NCBI GenBank assembly: GCA_905182985.1
Contig: CAJJDN010000039.1
Coordinates: forward strand, 248,001-312,000
Direction: 5' to 3'
DNA from: Paramecium sonneborni
Taxonomy: Eukaryota; Ciliophora; Oligohymenophorea; Peniculida; Parameciidae
Length of the DNA: 64,000 nucleotides
Part shown: positions 46,571 through 56,978 of the stretch, in pieces
How the letters are laid out: each line of letters begins with the position of its first letter
Position numbering within the stretch: the stretch's first letter is position 1
Translations under genes and position numbers: made by a program
Notes under the pieces: model-generated
Database searches by the model: none
What the model was told of the DNA's origin: nothing
What the model saw: only the letters and a program-made list of their open reading frames with translations

Positions 46571-47146
46571 ATGAATTATAATTATAAATATCTCATACAA
46601 TCGCCCAAAAAGCAAAATCAACCCAAGATCAGTCTTAAATATAGTACAGCAATAAATTTAGATCATATTCCAAAATTTAAATAAAGATCCCCAAGAAATT
46701 TAGCAAGATAAATAACAAATATTAGTCCAACAATTCCATTTAATAGCTCTAAAAACAAAAAAACTGTTGAAACCAAAAGCCGATCCCCATCATTAGAATC
46801 GAATTGGTTTAACATTAAAAAAATAAAAAAGAAAATTGATCCTTTTGAAAATCTAAATTATGGACACCCTAAAATATTTCAGAAATTATCTCCAGATTAA
46901 ATGATTCCAACATAATTGTCTACACCAGTTACAGCTAAAGTTCAAAAAAGAATAGTAATTAAAAAGAAAACTGAGCCTGCTCGTATAGCTAGATCAAATA
47001 CTCAATACTCAATAAGCAGATAAGAAATAAAAAATAACACATCTTCATCAAGAATAATTTAGAAAAGAGAAAATAAAAAAGAACCATCAGGAGAATTGAA
47101 GGGATGGCAAGGTTGGTATGTCTAACATTTTGATGATTTTATATGA
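46571..47146 (+). CDS. Basic, Ser/Pro-rich unrecognised protein, 191 residues
   Basis: Intronless. MNYNYKYLIQSPKKQNQPKI opens a highly basic, disordered protein with many SP and TP dipeptides (RSPRNLARQI, ISPTIPFNSS, SRSPSLESNW, LSPDQMIPTQ, LSTPVTAK), ending GELKGWQGWYVQHFDDFI. The layout suggests a phosphoregulated linker or microtubule-associated protein, but no family is recognised. The final tryptophan-containing segment is the most conserved-looking part. Confidence 0.6.
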
Positions 47147-47512
47147 ATTTATTAAACTTAAACTACCCCTCATTTTTTTTAATACTTTATGAATTTAACA
47201 ATTAAATTGTGTATTTTTGAGGAAATTAAAATATTCATAAATTTAATTAATAAAAATAAAATAATTAATTGTGATGACACTCTTAGGACACCTTCAGAGA
47301 CATTTTTGTCAATGAGATGTTTGTTACCTGTCTGATCTAAATATACTATTCATACTATAAATAAGTTTCAGCCGAGCAATAATTATAATTATCTGAGCTA
47401 ATTTAAAGCTCTTTGAATTTTTTTTATTTACCTCAAATCATTATTTTTGAAAAATTATTGAGACAGATATTCCGTTTTAGAGGATAGATTTTAAATAAAA
47501 TTTTTGATCAAG

Positions 47513-47848
47513 TCATGACATTTTCTGCATTAAAGTTTATATTTTCCTAACCTTCAATTTAACTATTTATTCTTTTTTCATTGTTTTAAGTTCAAGTATC
47601 CAATTGTTTAATTTTCATCTTAAACAATAAAGTTTTTTTATTTGATAGATAATATTAGTTAGAGAATTTTTAAGCTCTCATCTATAAGGTTTATTTTCCA
47701 TCAAAAATTACAATTTCAGTCATTAATACGCCATCTGCAAATCTCTTTTTTTTATTATTTTTAGATTTTGAAAGGTGAAAGTATCAACCCATAATTAAAT
47801 ATCATTAATTTCCTAATGAATTAAAGAAGATGCATCAATTTTACTCAT
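47513..47848 (-). pseudogene. CLAMP/SPEF1-like calponin-homology gene, frame broken
   Basis: Starts MSKIDASSLIHQEINDIQLW and continues WVDTFTFQNLK. After an A-rich run at about 47750 the reading moves one frame to RFADGVLMTEI, which matches the CH domain of SPEF1/CLAMP (WVD...RDFADGVLMAEIV). No GT...AG intron can make this change because both sides of the motif are intact. Further on, NWILELKTMKKEQIVKL again matches in a different frame. SPEF1 proteins bundle microtubules in cilia. Either a pseudogene or sequencing errors in A/T homopolymers. Confidence 0.55.
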
Positions 47849-48034
47849 TATTTAATTTTATATAAAGAGAATCAAAATTACTAGATATAATGATAATAAA
47901 AAAAATTTATTAAAGGAATAATGAACATTTTAAATAATGAAAGGTTGATGATTAAATGAATTTAAATAAATAAAAATTGCTTTTAAAAAGCCAAAATAAA
48001 AAAAATTTATAAAATTGAGATAATTTTTAAATAC

Positions 48035-48946
48035 ATGCATGAAAATCATGGAGGAAGAGTTTTTGGGAGACATCTTGATAATTAAGTTGAGAAAGCATTA
48101 AGGGATGCTAAAGAAAAAAGAAATGGGATAAATGATTAAATTGGAGGGAAAGAGAATATAATTAATGATGCTGTTTGGACAAAGAATGGCTAGTTTGTTA
48201 TTGGTTGCCCTTAAAGGGTTTTAGAATATTAATAAGAAATATACGAGTTTCTTAATTAACGTGAGTAAGAGAGCTAGGGATTTTAGATTTCATTTTATGA
48301 AATGAAAATCAATGAAACAATGCGAAATACAACAGTACTTATATTGGCTAGAAACAGATTAGGTTTGCAATTAAGTAGGCGAAATTATATAATTTGAAAT
48401 CAGAAACATTATTCCAAACAGTCGATTTGATAGATTAAGCAATTTAACATATAAATCCAGAAGCAGAAAGAATGGAGCTCATTGCTATAACATGTTTATT
48501 TATAGCAACTAAATATGAAGAAATATATCCACCTCCATTAGGAGCATTATTAAGAGGAACAGAATTAAGAGTTAAAGAAGTTATTGAAATGGAGAAAGAG
48601 ATACTTTATAAACTAAACTTTAATGTTATTAGTGATAATACATTAATTTGGTTATAATTGATAGGAGAACTGTTAGGATGTAATAAAAGATATAGGGATT
48701 AAATAAAACAAAGATTGATGTAAGTTATTTGATGAAAATAAAAGGTATTTGGCAGAACTTAGTTTATGTAATGATCGGTTTTTAAGTATGAAGAAATCAA
48801 CAATAGCCTTGACCATTTTTGTGGCAGTGGAAATGTAGTTTGGATATCAGAAGACATAATTCTAATGGGATCGTTTGTCTCAACATTCTAAACCTAGTAA
48901 GGATTCTAAGCCATTAAAATTATTTACTTATTGCTTGAAAAATTGA
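48035..48946 (+). pseudogene. Mitotic (B-type-like) cyclin with a disrupted cyclin box
   Basis: Starts MHENHGGRVFGRHLDNQVEK. The middle carries EIYEFLNQREQ, FYEMKINETMR, then NLKSETLFQTVDLIDQAIQH, INPEAERMELIAITCLFIAT, KYEEIYPPPLGALL, and after a 25-nt intron near 48720 YLAELSLCNDRFLSMKKSTI. These are clear cyclin-box motifs. Between MRNTT and NLKSET, however, the equivalent of DWLCNQVGE is readable only in two other frames (YWLETDQVCNQVGE), and no usable intron restores it: two single-base shifts within about 60 bp. It is probably a decaying copy or an error-prone patch. A working version would activate a CDK. Confidence 0.7.
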
Positions 48947-49046
48947 AAATGATTATATACTATATATATTTTCTAATTAGGAATAAGTAATTAAGAAAAA
49001 ATAATTAAAAATGATTAATATTTAATAATAATGATATATATATATA

Positions 49047-49948
49047 TCATGGTTATTATGACTGTTATTGTTAGCTATGTTGTGATCTTGGTTATTGAGA
49101 TGGGACTTATTATGGTTGTTAGGATGGTTAATTTGAGGGTTGATGGGATTATGGTTATTATTATTGTTATTAGGGTTATTATGGTCTAGGAGGAGGTACA
49201 GGAGGATACTATTAAAATGGTTAAGCAAATTGTGGGACCATTCTAGATGCAATTAGAGGTTATTAGACATATTAAACTGGTTATTGTACATATTAAACTG
49301 GTTATTGTACATATTAAACTGGTTGTTGAGCATATTAAACTGATTATTGAATATATGGTTATTAAACTACAGAGACTGCTTATTACACATATTAAGTAGG
49401 TTATTAATGTACAACTTATCTTTCTACTGGGTAATATTCTACTCTTTCTTAATATCTATCAACAGGTACATACTCTAAAAAATATTTATTAAAATTACCG
49501 GTATATTTTTCTTAGAAAACTTAGGGGATATATTCTGTTTAATATTCAACAGCATAATAATCAGTTACTTTAGTTTCTCTTGGAACATAGGACACTATTT
49601 CTTATTCTTCATATTCAATAACAGCTTTTTAATATGGTACATATTCAATTCTTGATTCTCCTTTGATTGATTAATGCTTAATATAATTTCAAAATTTACT
49701 TAAGCATTTGGAGCAACTGGAGCAACAGCATATTATTAGACAGGAACAGAAGCTATTGGAGCAACAGACATTTAAGCCACTGGTGCATATTAGATTGGAG
49801 CTACATATGATTGTCTAACTGGAGAGGCTGGATAATATGTTGGTGGTGGTAACACTGCATTTGGATATGTGGGAGCTACTTTTCTTGTTTATGGTTAAGG
49901 AACTTAAGCTTATTGTTATGGTTATTATGATTAAGGATGATTTGACAT
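49047..49948 (-). CDS. Alveolin-type (IMC) cortical protein, 284 residues
   Basis: The core has the alveolin signature of repeated charged valine/proline strings: RIEYVPYQKAVIEYEEQEIV, SYVPRETKVTDYYAVEYQTE, YIPQVFQEKYTEYVPVDRYQ and ERVEYYPVERQVV. Flanks are low complexity: an N-terminal Pro/Ala/Gln region and a C-terminal Gln/Pro tail with VQQPVQY heptads. Introns of 23 and 24 nt leave 285 codons. Alveolins form the filamentous layer beneath the alveolar sacs in ciliates, apicomplexans and dinoflagellates, where they support the cortex. The gene converges on the cyclin gene, 100 bp apart. Confidence 0.8.
49266..49350 (+). repeat. 21-bp tandem repeat, four units
   Basis: Units of the type acatattaaactggttattgt repeat four times with a few substitutions. 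On the minus strand each encodes the heptad QYVQQPV of the alveolin C-terminal tail. Confidence 0.85.
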
Positions 49949-50376
49949 TGTTAATTCTTCTTTAAATTCAAAAATTAATATTAAATGTTGTTCTGTCTGA
50001 TTATTTTAAAAACTTAAAAAATTAATATATAATCCTCTTTCATTATCAAATTTTTATTCGTTAACTATAAGAATTTTGTATTCTCTTTTAACGAATAAAT
50101 TAATTACGATTATATCATATCGGTAATATACTAATTTTATATATTATTAAAATAGCCAATCTATTATGATCAATTATCAGTTAACATATTGTATTAACAT
50201 GTATATTCTTTCGACTTATCATTTTTTTTAACAATTCTGAAAATCATTATTTTCAAGATAAAGTTTTTATTTTTGAGACCTTCCATAAATCAAATTGAAT
50301 AAACAAAGTAGACTAAATGATTTTTCTTTTGTTTTTATCATCAATAACCAATTTGTCTTGTCTCATATTTAATTTA
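49949..50376. other. Divergent spacer, no gene seen
   Basis: AT-rich region between the alveolin start and the VHS/ENTH gene start. A hydrophobic extension (MIFLLFLSSITNL) in frame upstream of 50377 is more likely 5' UTR than a signal peptide. Confidence 0.45.
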
Positions 50377-52774
50377 ATGGAATTACAAAATACATTACGA
50401 TCTTATTTAAGTTCGTTTGAAACATATTCTTATGTAAGAGATATAAAATTAAGAGTGTTGTATGGTGATAAGTATGAATATAGTTTCAAATTAGGATGCA
50501 TATTAAAATAGTTCAATAATGCTTGGCTGCATTTCTTATCGATAATGATGAATCGCCAATTTTAAGACTCTTAGCTCTCAAAGTAACAATCAAACCTTAA
50601 ATTTATTTTTAGTTTAACAAGGAATTGGCAGAAACATTCAATGAAGATTATATACATATGATGTAAAAAATCGTTCTCCCAAAAATGGAATAGATTGCAA
50701 TCTTCAAAAAAGAATCACCGGATAATGACAGAGGAAAATATTTCTTTTTAGGATAATAGAAACCTCATTAAGGTATTTGTAGTACAAAAGTAGTTAAGGC
50801 AATAAAGAATTACAGGCATTAGGTGATCAATTTTTTCGAGTGACATTAGAATGTATTAGAATTTGGGGTAGATGGTTTCCTTTAGATAAATAACATCATC
50901 GCTTAAGTTTATATCGTGTTGCCTATGAAAGATTATATAAAATCGGAGTTCGTTTTCCAGAAATATAATACTTTGATCTTCATTAAGTTCATACAAATTT
51001 ACCTTCTACATTTCCTCCTCTTTCAATGATGTTACAATTAAAAAGAGTTATGAGTGTTCATCTTCACTCTACAACTAAAGAAATCTGTAGATATTTAGAA
51101 TCTCATTTACCTGAAGAATATCATTAAACATAATATTCTTCATTTGCTGAATTATTTTAGACTATTGTCAAAAAACATATTCTTCACAAAAATAAATAAG
51201 CAAAAATCGCAAGCCTATTTTTAGAAAAAGAATAAATACAAACCCAACCTAAAAAATAAGATAATCATGAAGAATGGACTTAACTTTAAAGACTATAAAG
51301 TGAAAATTAACAACTTGAATTACTTAATAATTTGCATCAATAAAAAATGTAAGAATTATAAAAATCAATTATACAAACTTAAAATCAAAATACCCTTTTG
51401 TAATTATAAATCAAAGATAAATAATTATTAATTGAAAAATAAGAAACTGAGTGGAAAAATATTGAAAAAAAATTCTTGTCTTTGCTTGAAGAATACAAAA
51501 AAACACATTAATCCAAAAATCCTTACATTCTTGCTTAATTTGAAAAAAATGTAAAATTATTTTATAAATTTTAGTTAGCAGAATATAAAATTGAATATGG
51601 TCTTAGTTATAAGGAGGTTGATTGTTTTAAGTTAAGAGCAGAGAATGAATATCTTATAAAACAATTAGATGAACAACAAGACTTATATAATTCAATTAAA
51701 CATGAAAAAGAGGTCTTACTTACAGAAAATAGATTATTGATGAAAAAATTATCCAATTTAACTTAAAAATAAACTTAAGTAGATAAAATAGAACAAGAGC
51801 TTCCATAAAATATTGAAGAGTTCAAATTTTATAAACAAAAATCAAATTTAGTTTAATATGAATAAATTATGATTTGTTAAAAGAGATAAATAACATAATT
51901 AAAAGATTAACTTTTATAAATGAATGATAAAAAAAACAGTGTTACAAGTTAAACTTGGGGAATTAGTACAAAATCTAATTCAAGAAGAAATATCAATGAA
52001 TTATAAGCTTGCAATCTTTAATCATCAAAATAATCTGAAATTCAGAAAAGTCCTTATAGATAATCTAAAATTATCATGCCTCCTATTTTAGATTATGATG
52101 CAACAATATTTGCTATTAATCCTAATTGTTTTAATACTAGATTTCGATAAGCGTGTTTTACCTAAAAATCTATTATTTATTAAGATGATAATATATAAAT
52201 TAATACAAATACCTTAATAAAAATAACAACGTTAATTGTAATTCTTACAATACAAAATAAATCGACAATAAAATTAAAAGATTTAAATTTAATATTGCAA
52301 AATACAAATTAATTGTAGGTTGAAAAAATAAATGACTTGAAAAATGTAATGAATCCTGATGAGAGTTAAACAATATAAATTCAAATTGAAATTCATGAAA
52401 TACCATATTCTATTTTAGAAGCTTAACTCACATATATGGATAAAATTATATAATTTGCTATTCCTTGTACAATTAATAAATTTTTGACATTCAATTCTTA
52501 TTAGAAATTACCAACATCTTATTTCTATTAAAGCAAACCTTTTCTAACTGGGTTCTAGAATTCGATTCCTAATCTTTTACCTGAATTTTAGATATTAAAT
52601 CGATCTGAGAATGAAATAAATTTATCAGTATTGGCAGAATATAATAATGAAGAATATGATATAATGATTTCTTGTAAAAAATCTATGATGTAAATAAAAA
52701 TGAATGGTGGCTAAAATGATAAACTTGTTAAAACAATAATATCTACATACTAAGGCTTATTTTTGAAAAGGTGA
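50377..52774 (+). CDS. VHS/ENTH-like, coiled-coil, alpha-adaptin-appendage-like protein, 770 residues
   Basis: Three parts in one frame. (1) Residues ~1-230: helical VHS/ENTH-type superhelix with LVQQ.. CLAAFLIDNDESPILRLLA, FFRVTLECIRIWGRWFP and HRLSLYRVAYERLYKIGV. (2) Residues ~230-540: coiled coil rich in Gln/Glu. (3) Residues ~560-770: an immunoglobulin-like strand set (LIVILTIQNKSTIKLKDL, LDEAQLTY-type positions) then AIPCTINKFLTFNSY and LPEFQILNRSENEI, matching the order of the AP-2 alpha appendage (LPVTINKFF and following platform). Introns of 29, 30 and 26 nt leave exactly 771 codons. It looks like an endocytic or Golgi clathrin adaptor fusing cargo/phosphoinositide binding with an accessory-protein platform. 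Confidence 0.75.
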
Positions 52775-52818
52775 TTTATTTATATATAAATTTATATTTA
52801 GATATTGTTAAACATATT

Positions 52819-53520
52819 TCATTGATCTTATTTAAGATGATATACATATGGTTTATTCTAGATTTTAAATTAATGATCCATAATTGAACAATTTACAAAT
52901 TTAATGCAATTATCATCTCTATATCCTCCTTCTTCTTCATAAACTCCATAAGCTTCATGAATTCCCCCAAAAACATGAAGTTTAGGTCTAATTTTCTTTA
53001 CTTTTTCTGCTAAATATCTATCTCCCACTCTTAATCCATAATTAGTTTTATCTCCATAATAAAATGGTGGTCCATGAGTTATAATAACATCAGATCCTTC
53101 TTCAATTTATTCCCAAAATTATTAACTACTACCTTAAATTTAAAATGCCCAATCACAATATTCTAAAGTGTATGGACTACCCCAAAACTTAAATCCTTCT
53201 ATTGTAACTGAAGAATTTATAAGTAAATGACAACATTCCTTTAAATCCTATAACAATTAATCTGGATTATAATTGCTGTATCGATGAAATTTCTTCTTCA
53301 AAAAAGGGTATTTCTCTATATCCAAAATGACATCATGATTTCCTGGTACAACTATTTTATATTTATGGGGTTATGCTTTTAACCATGATATAAAATCTTT
53401 AATTTCTTATTCATGTCCCCAATTAGTAAAGTCACCACAATGAATAAGTACATCACCATTTTATACATCCACAAATTTAGAATGAGTATCACTTAAACAT
53501 ACAATTTTCAATTCATTCAT
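52819..53520 (-). CDS. MPPED-type metallophosphoesterase, 233 residues
   Basis: Intronless calcineurin-like phosphoesterase: ICLSDTHS (D-x-H), HCGDFTNWG (GD), VVPGNHD (GNHD), ITHGPP (H) and HVFGGIHEAYG (GH-type motif, here GIHEA). These are the metal-binding residues of the UPF0046/MPPED family. The start MNELKIVCLSDTH places the first motif at residue 10, as usual. The family includes phosphodiesterases with unclear physiological substrates. Its stop is 44 bp from the stop of the VHS/ENTH gene (convergent). Confidence 0.9.
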
Positions 53521-53681
53521 TTTATAAAATATATTAAAATCCATTTTCATAACGGAGATATTAATATTCAATATTTATTATTGTTTTTTCACTTTTAATG
53601 CACTTTAAACATAAATTTATCTTTGATATCTTAGTTACAATAGATGTAAACAATATCATTTTTATTCCTGTACTTGAATAT

Positions 53682-54099
53682 TCAGAATAGTTTTAATTAT
53701 TTCATAGTATTAACTTAATCTTCAAGTATGGTGTTTCCATGTTTCCAATTAAAAATTAATTTTTCATAATCCCTCCAAATGAAGTAGTTACCATCAGTTG
53801 GATAACTTCCTTGAGCAACATTATATTTATTTCAATTATCAAATTATTGACAAAATCTTCCATTATATATAGAAACTGTATACAATAAAAAACAAGAACT
53901 ATCTATTATAAATTGAATTTTATAAAGTCTTAAAATTAAAAAGGAAGAATAATCCTACCATCAATGTTAAATATTCATTTTTTATCAAAGCATTCTATAA
54001 GTCTTTAAACTTTTATACATTCTCTTCCAAATTTATTTATAAACTTTATTCTAATTCCTCTAATTTAACTTATCTATTAATATTATAACCTCTAATCAT
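53682..54099 (-). CDS. Possible small protein, splicing uncertain
   Basis: A start exon MIRGYNINRQVKLEELEQSL, EENVQKFKDLQNALIKNE and an end exon GSYPTDGNYFIWRDYEKLIF, NWKHGNTILEDQVNTMKQLK look like protein, but an in-frame TGA and an unclear intron lie between them near 53830-53930. It could be a real gene with an unrecognised intron or a remnant. No family is recognised. Confidence 0.35.
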
Positions 54100-54394
54100 A
54101 CTTTATAATTAAATCTTATTATTAATAAATATGATCAAGATCATTTTATTAAGACTTTTTTTTGACAGAAGAAGACTGGTAATTTTTATGAATTTGAGTA
54201 TAATATTACTATATTGTTAATTATTTTCTTAAGTGAGAAAAACTAAATGTAATAATCTCATTCTTAATTCCAAAAAAATTAATTATTAATAAAGTATGTC
54301 AATTAAGTTGTAAGAATTTAAGAATGTTATTTATTAACAGATTATATAAAATTGGTATCTAGTATTAAAAATATCACAAATTAATTTAATTGAA

Positions 54395-55423
54395 ATGACT
54401 AAGAAGATTGAAATAACTTTGTGCTCCATTTCATATTTCTATAATGTCCAATAATAAAATAATTATCTTTTATATGATTTTTCTCTTCCAGCCAAGTAAA
54501 CTAAAATCATATTTATAGTAACAAATAATGCTAAGCAGTTAAAGTTGATTAAATTAAACTAAAAAATGCCACTAAATTAGAACTAGCCCTCGAAATTAAG
54601 TAAATATTTTAGTTCAATATAAGACCAGAACAAAATAAACTGTTGGAAAAAAAGAGAAGAGTTTATAATTTTATTCTTCCATTTAAATAATCTAATTCGA
54701 TCACTTTTCAACTAACATAATTAGTTGCAGAATCAGATGGTTTATCACTAAATTTAAAATCAGATAATTTCTTTAATATTCTAAAAGGATACAAGGACTT
54801 AGAAAAACATATTATTAATGATAACATTGTGGATAATTTAATAAATTTTCATCTCCTATTGTGTAAGGAATTAGTGAGAGAAATATATATTATTTGTGAT
54901 TCACAAGAAAATTTAGTTTCTCGATTTCCTTTTTGTTATTAAAGTTTTGATTTCAACTTTCCCAATGAAATAATTGAAAATCAACTTTATTTAGGAAACA
55001 GCAATCATGCAATGAATCTCAAAGCTTTAAATTTATTAGGAATAACTCATGTTGTTAATTGTGCAAAAGAAATACCAAATTATTTCATGAATACATAATA
55101 AGATAATATGGACATCTTTAAATACTTCTAAGTTCCTGTTTTAGATTTGGAAGAAGAACCAATTTCTGATCATTTTGATGAGGCTTACATATTTATTAAT
55201 GAAGCATTAAATCAAAAAGAGAATAAGGTATAAATAAAATTCAATTATTTAAAAGGTTTTAGTTCATTGTGCATAAGGTAAAAGCAGATCAGCAACTATA
55301 GTACTAATGTTCTTAATGAGATATAAACAATGGACTTTTGATTAAGCTTATGATTATGCCCAGAAAAGAAGGGAAATTATATCTATTAACGAAGGTTTTC
55401 AATTCTAATTGTCATAGATTTGA
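54395..55423 (+). CDS. Dual-specificity protein phosphatase, 325 residues
   Basis: C-terminal phosphatase domain with catalytic HCAQGKSRSA near residue 272 (HC-x5-R), preceded by LYLGNSNHAMNLKALNLLGI and ITHVVNCAKE, FKYFQVPVLDLEEEPISDHF, the usual order for atypical DSPs. The N-terminal ~170 residues are helical and of unknown function. Introns of 23 nt (near 54500) and 28 nt (near 55229) leave exactly 326 codons. It probably removes phosphate from Ser/Thr/Tyr residues of signalling proteins. Confidence 0.9.
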
Positions 55424-55779
55424 ATCAACATAAGAATTATCTTAACATTTTATTGAACTATGAGATTATTATATTAATCATTCAATTGATTTATTAATCA
55501 AATTTTAGTAAAGTAAATCTACAATGTTGAGTTTTTAATCTCATCCATGTAGTTATTCTCCTTACTATTTTCCTAATTTTTATGAATTAAATAAAAATAT
55601 TTTTTTTTAATTATTTACTAAAATTTTATTCTTTTATTCCATATTTTAATGATTATTTCATACAAAACACTATTCTTTTCTTATAAGTTTAATTCAAACT
55701 ATTGTAACCTAATTTCAATCTTTTATTCAAGAGTTAGTTTATATGTTTTTAGTTTAATTTGATTTTTTACTTTAACCGA

Positions 55780-56938
55780 TTTTAAGATCATCTATTACAA
55801 AATGTTTTATACTTTGAATCTTGATAAATGTTTTTAGGATGGATTTTTTTCTTTATTAAATGTTCAAAACATTAACTTTCCGTCCTAACTATTATAAATT
55901 ACATGAGTATAAACTTAAAAATCAAACTCTTATTATGATAGTATGTCTTTAAGTAATCTCATTTCATTTTTTTTGAGACTTGAAAGTATACAGTTTTCAT
56001 CAGAAATTGACATTTTCTTGATCAATCAGTGTTTTAATGGACTCTTGGGGTTTGAAAAAGACATTTAGATTGATTAAATTTTCTTAAAAATTTATAATAA
56101 ATCTATAAATGCTTAATTTTTTAAATTTCATAGAATTTTTTTGAGTGGTTACATAGTAATCTTGTTTAATTGTAAAAATTAATTGATAATTCAATTATAC
56201 CAGAATGCTCTAAAGCTTAGAAACAATAAGACCTTTACCACTAGAATGCTAATAGAGGTTCCATTAGCCATTTCAATAGAGTCTTGAATTAAATCAATAT
56301 TTTATTAGTTTTATTTGAATTTAATAAACATCAATAAATTATTACTCTTTGCTGAGTAAAAATCTTAGGAACTTTCAGAGTAAGTTATTCTTCATATTAA
56401 ATTTTGAGATAAAACACTTACAGATAAAATAATACATATTATGTTGATATAAGACGAATTTAAATATCATGAAAATTGGCAACTTTTTATTGAAAGAATA
56501 GATAAAATGGTTTTATCAATCCAATTAATTATTAAAATATAAATCTAAAATAATAAATTTATCATATTTAGTTTTTTATAACTTTTAAAGTTTATAAATT
56601 AACACAATACCACTAATTTCTGTGAGTTTTTAAAAATGCAAAAGATGAAAATTTATTTATATATTCCTTTTACTTTGAACTTTAATAGGTTGATTATTGT
56701 AAAAGTAATTTTGCATCTTAATATCGGTTTCACTTTGAAGATTGATTCTAATTCTAAGATTATTAATTTTGCTCAAATTACCTTCTGAAACTTATGTCTT
56801 AATTACTTCATCTTGAAAAGTTGATTTTATATTATGTATGCATACCAAGTATCAGTTTATATTCTGTCCATATTTTGCAATAGTTGTTCTGTTACATTCA
56901 TTAATCTAGTGATTGACTATGGAAATTAAAAAGATTTA
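55780..56938 (-). pseudogene. Remnants of a histidine-kinase-like gene
   Basis: Minus-strand pieces in different frames read like a sensor kinase: MNVTEQLLQNMDRIQTDTW, TFQDEVIKTQVSEGNLSKIN, then IQDSIEMANGTSI (like the G1 box VxDTGIGM), SSGKGLIVSKLQSILVQLN (like the G2 box GxGLGLxI) with FTIKQDYYVTTQKNSMKF, and receiver-like SISDENCILSSLKKNEMR. Several in-frame TGA codons and frame changes without convincing introns separate them. The HATPase-like order is the main evidence. It looks like a decayed hybrid histidine kinase, but I am not certain. Confidence 0.3.
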
Positions 56939-56978
56939 AGAACTTAATTGATTTACTTTTCATTTTTATTAATAATAA

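Noticed and set aside
49266..49350. CRISPR-like array of four 21-bp repeats
   Set aside because: There are no spacers; the repeats are contiguous and encode a heptad in the alveolin protein. The host is a eukaryote.
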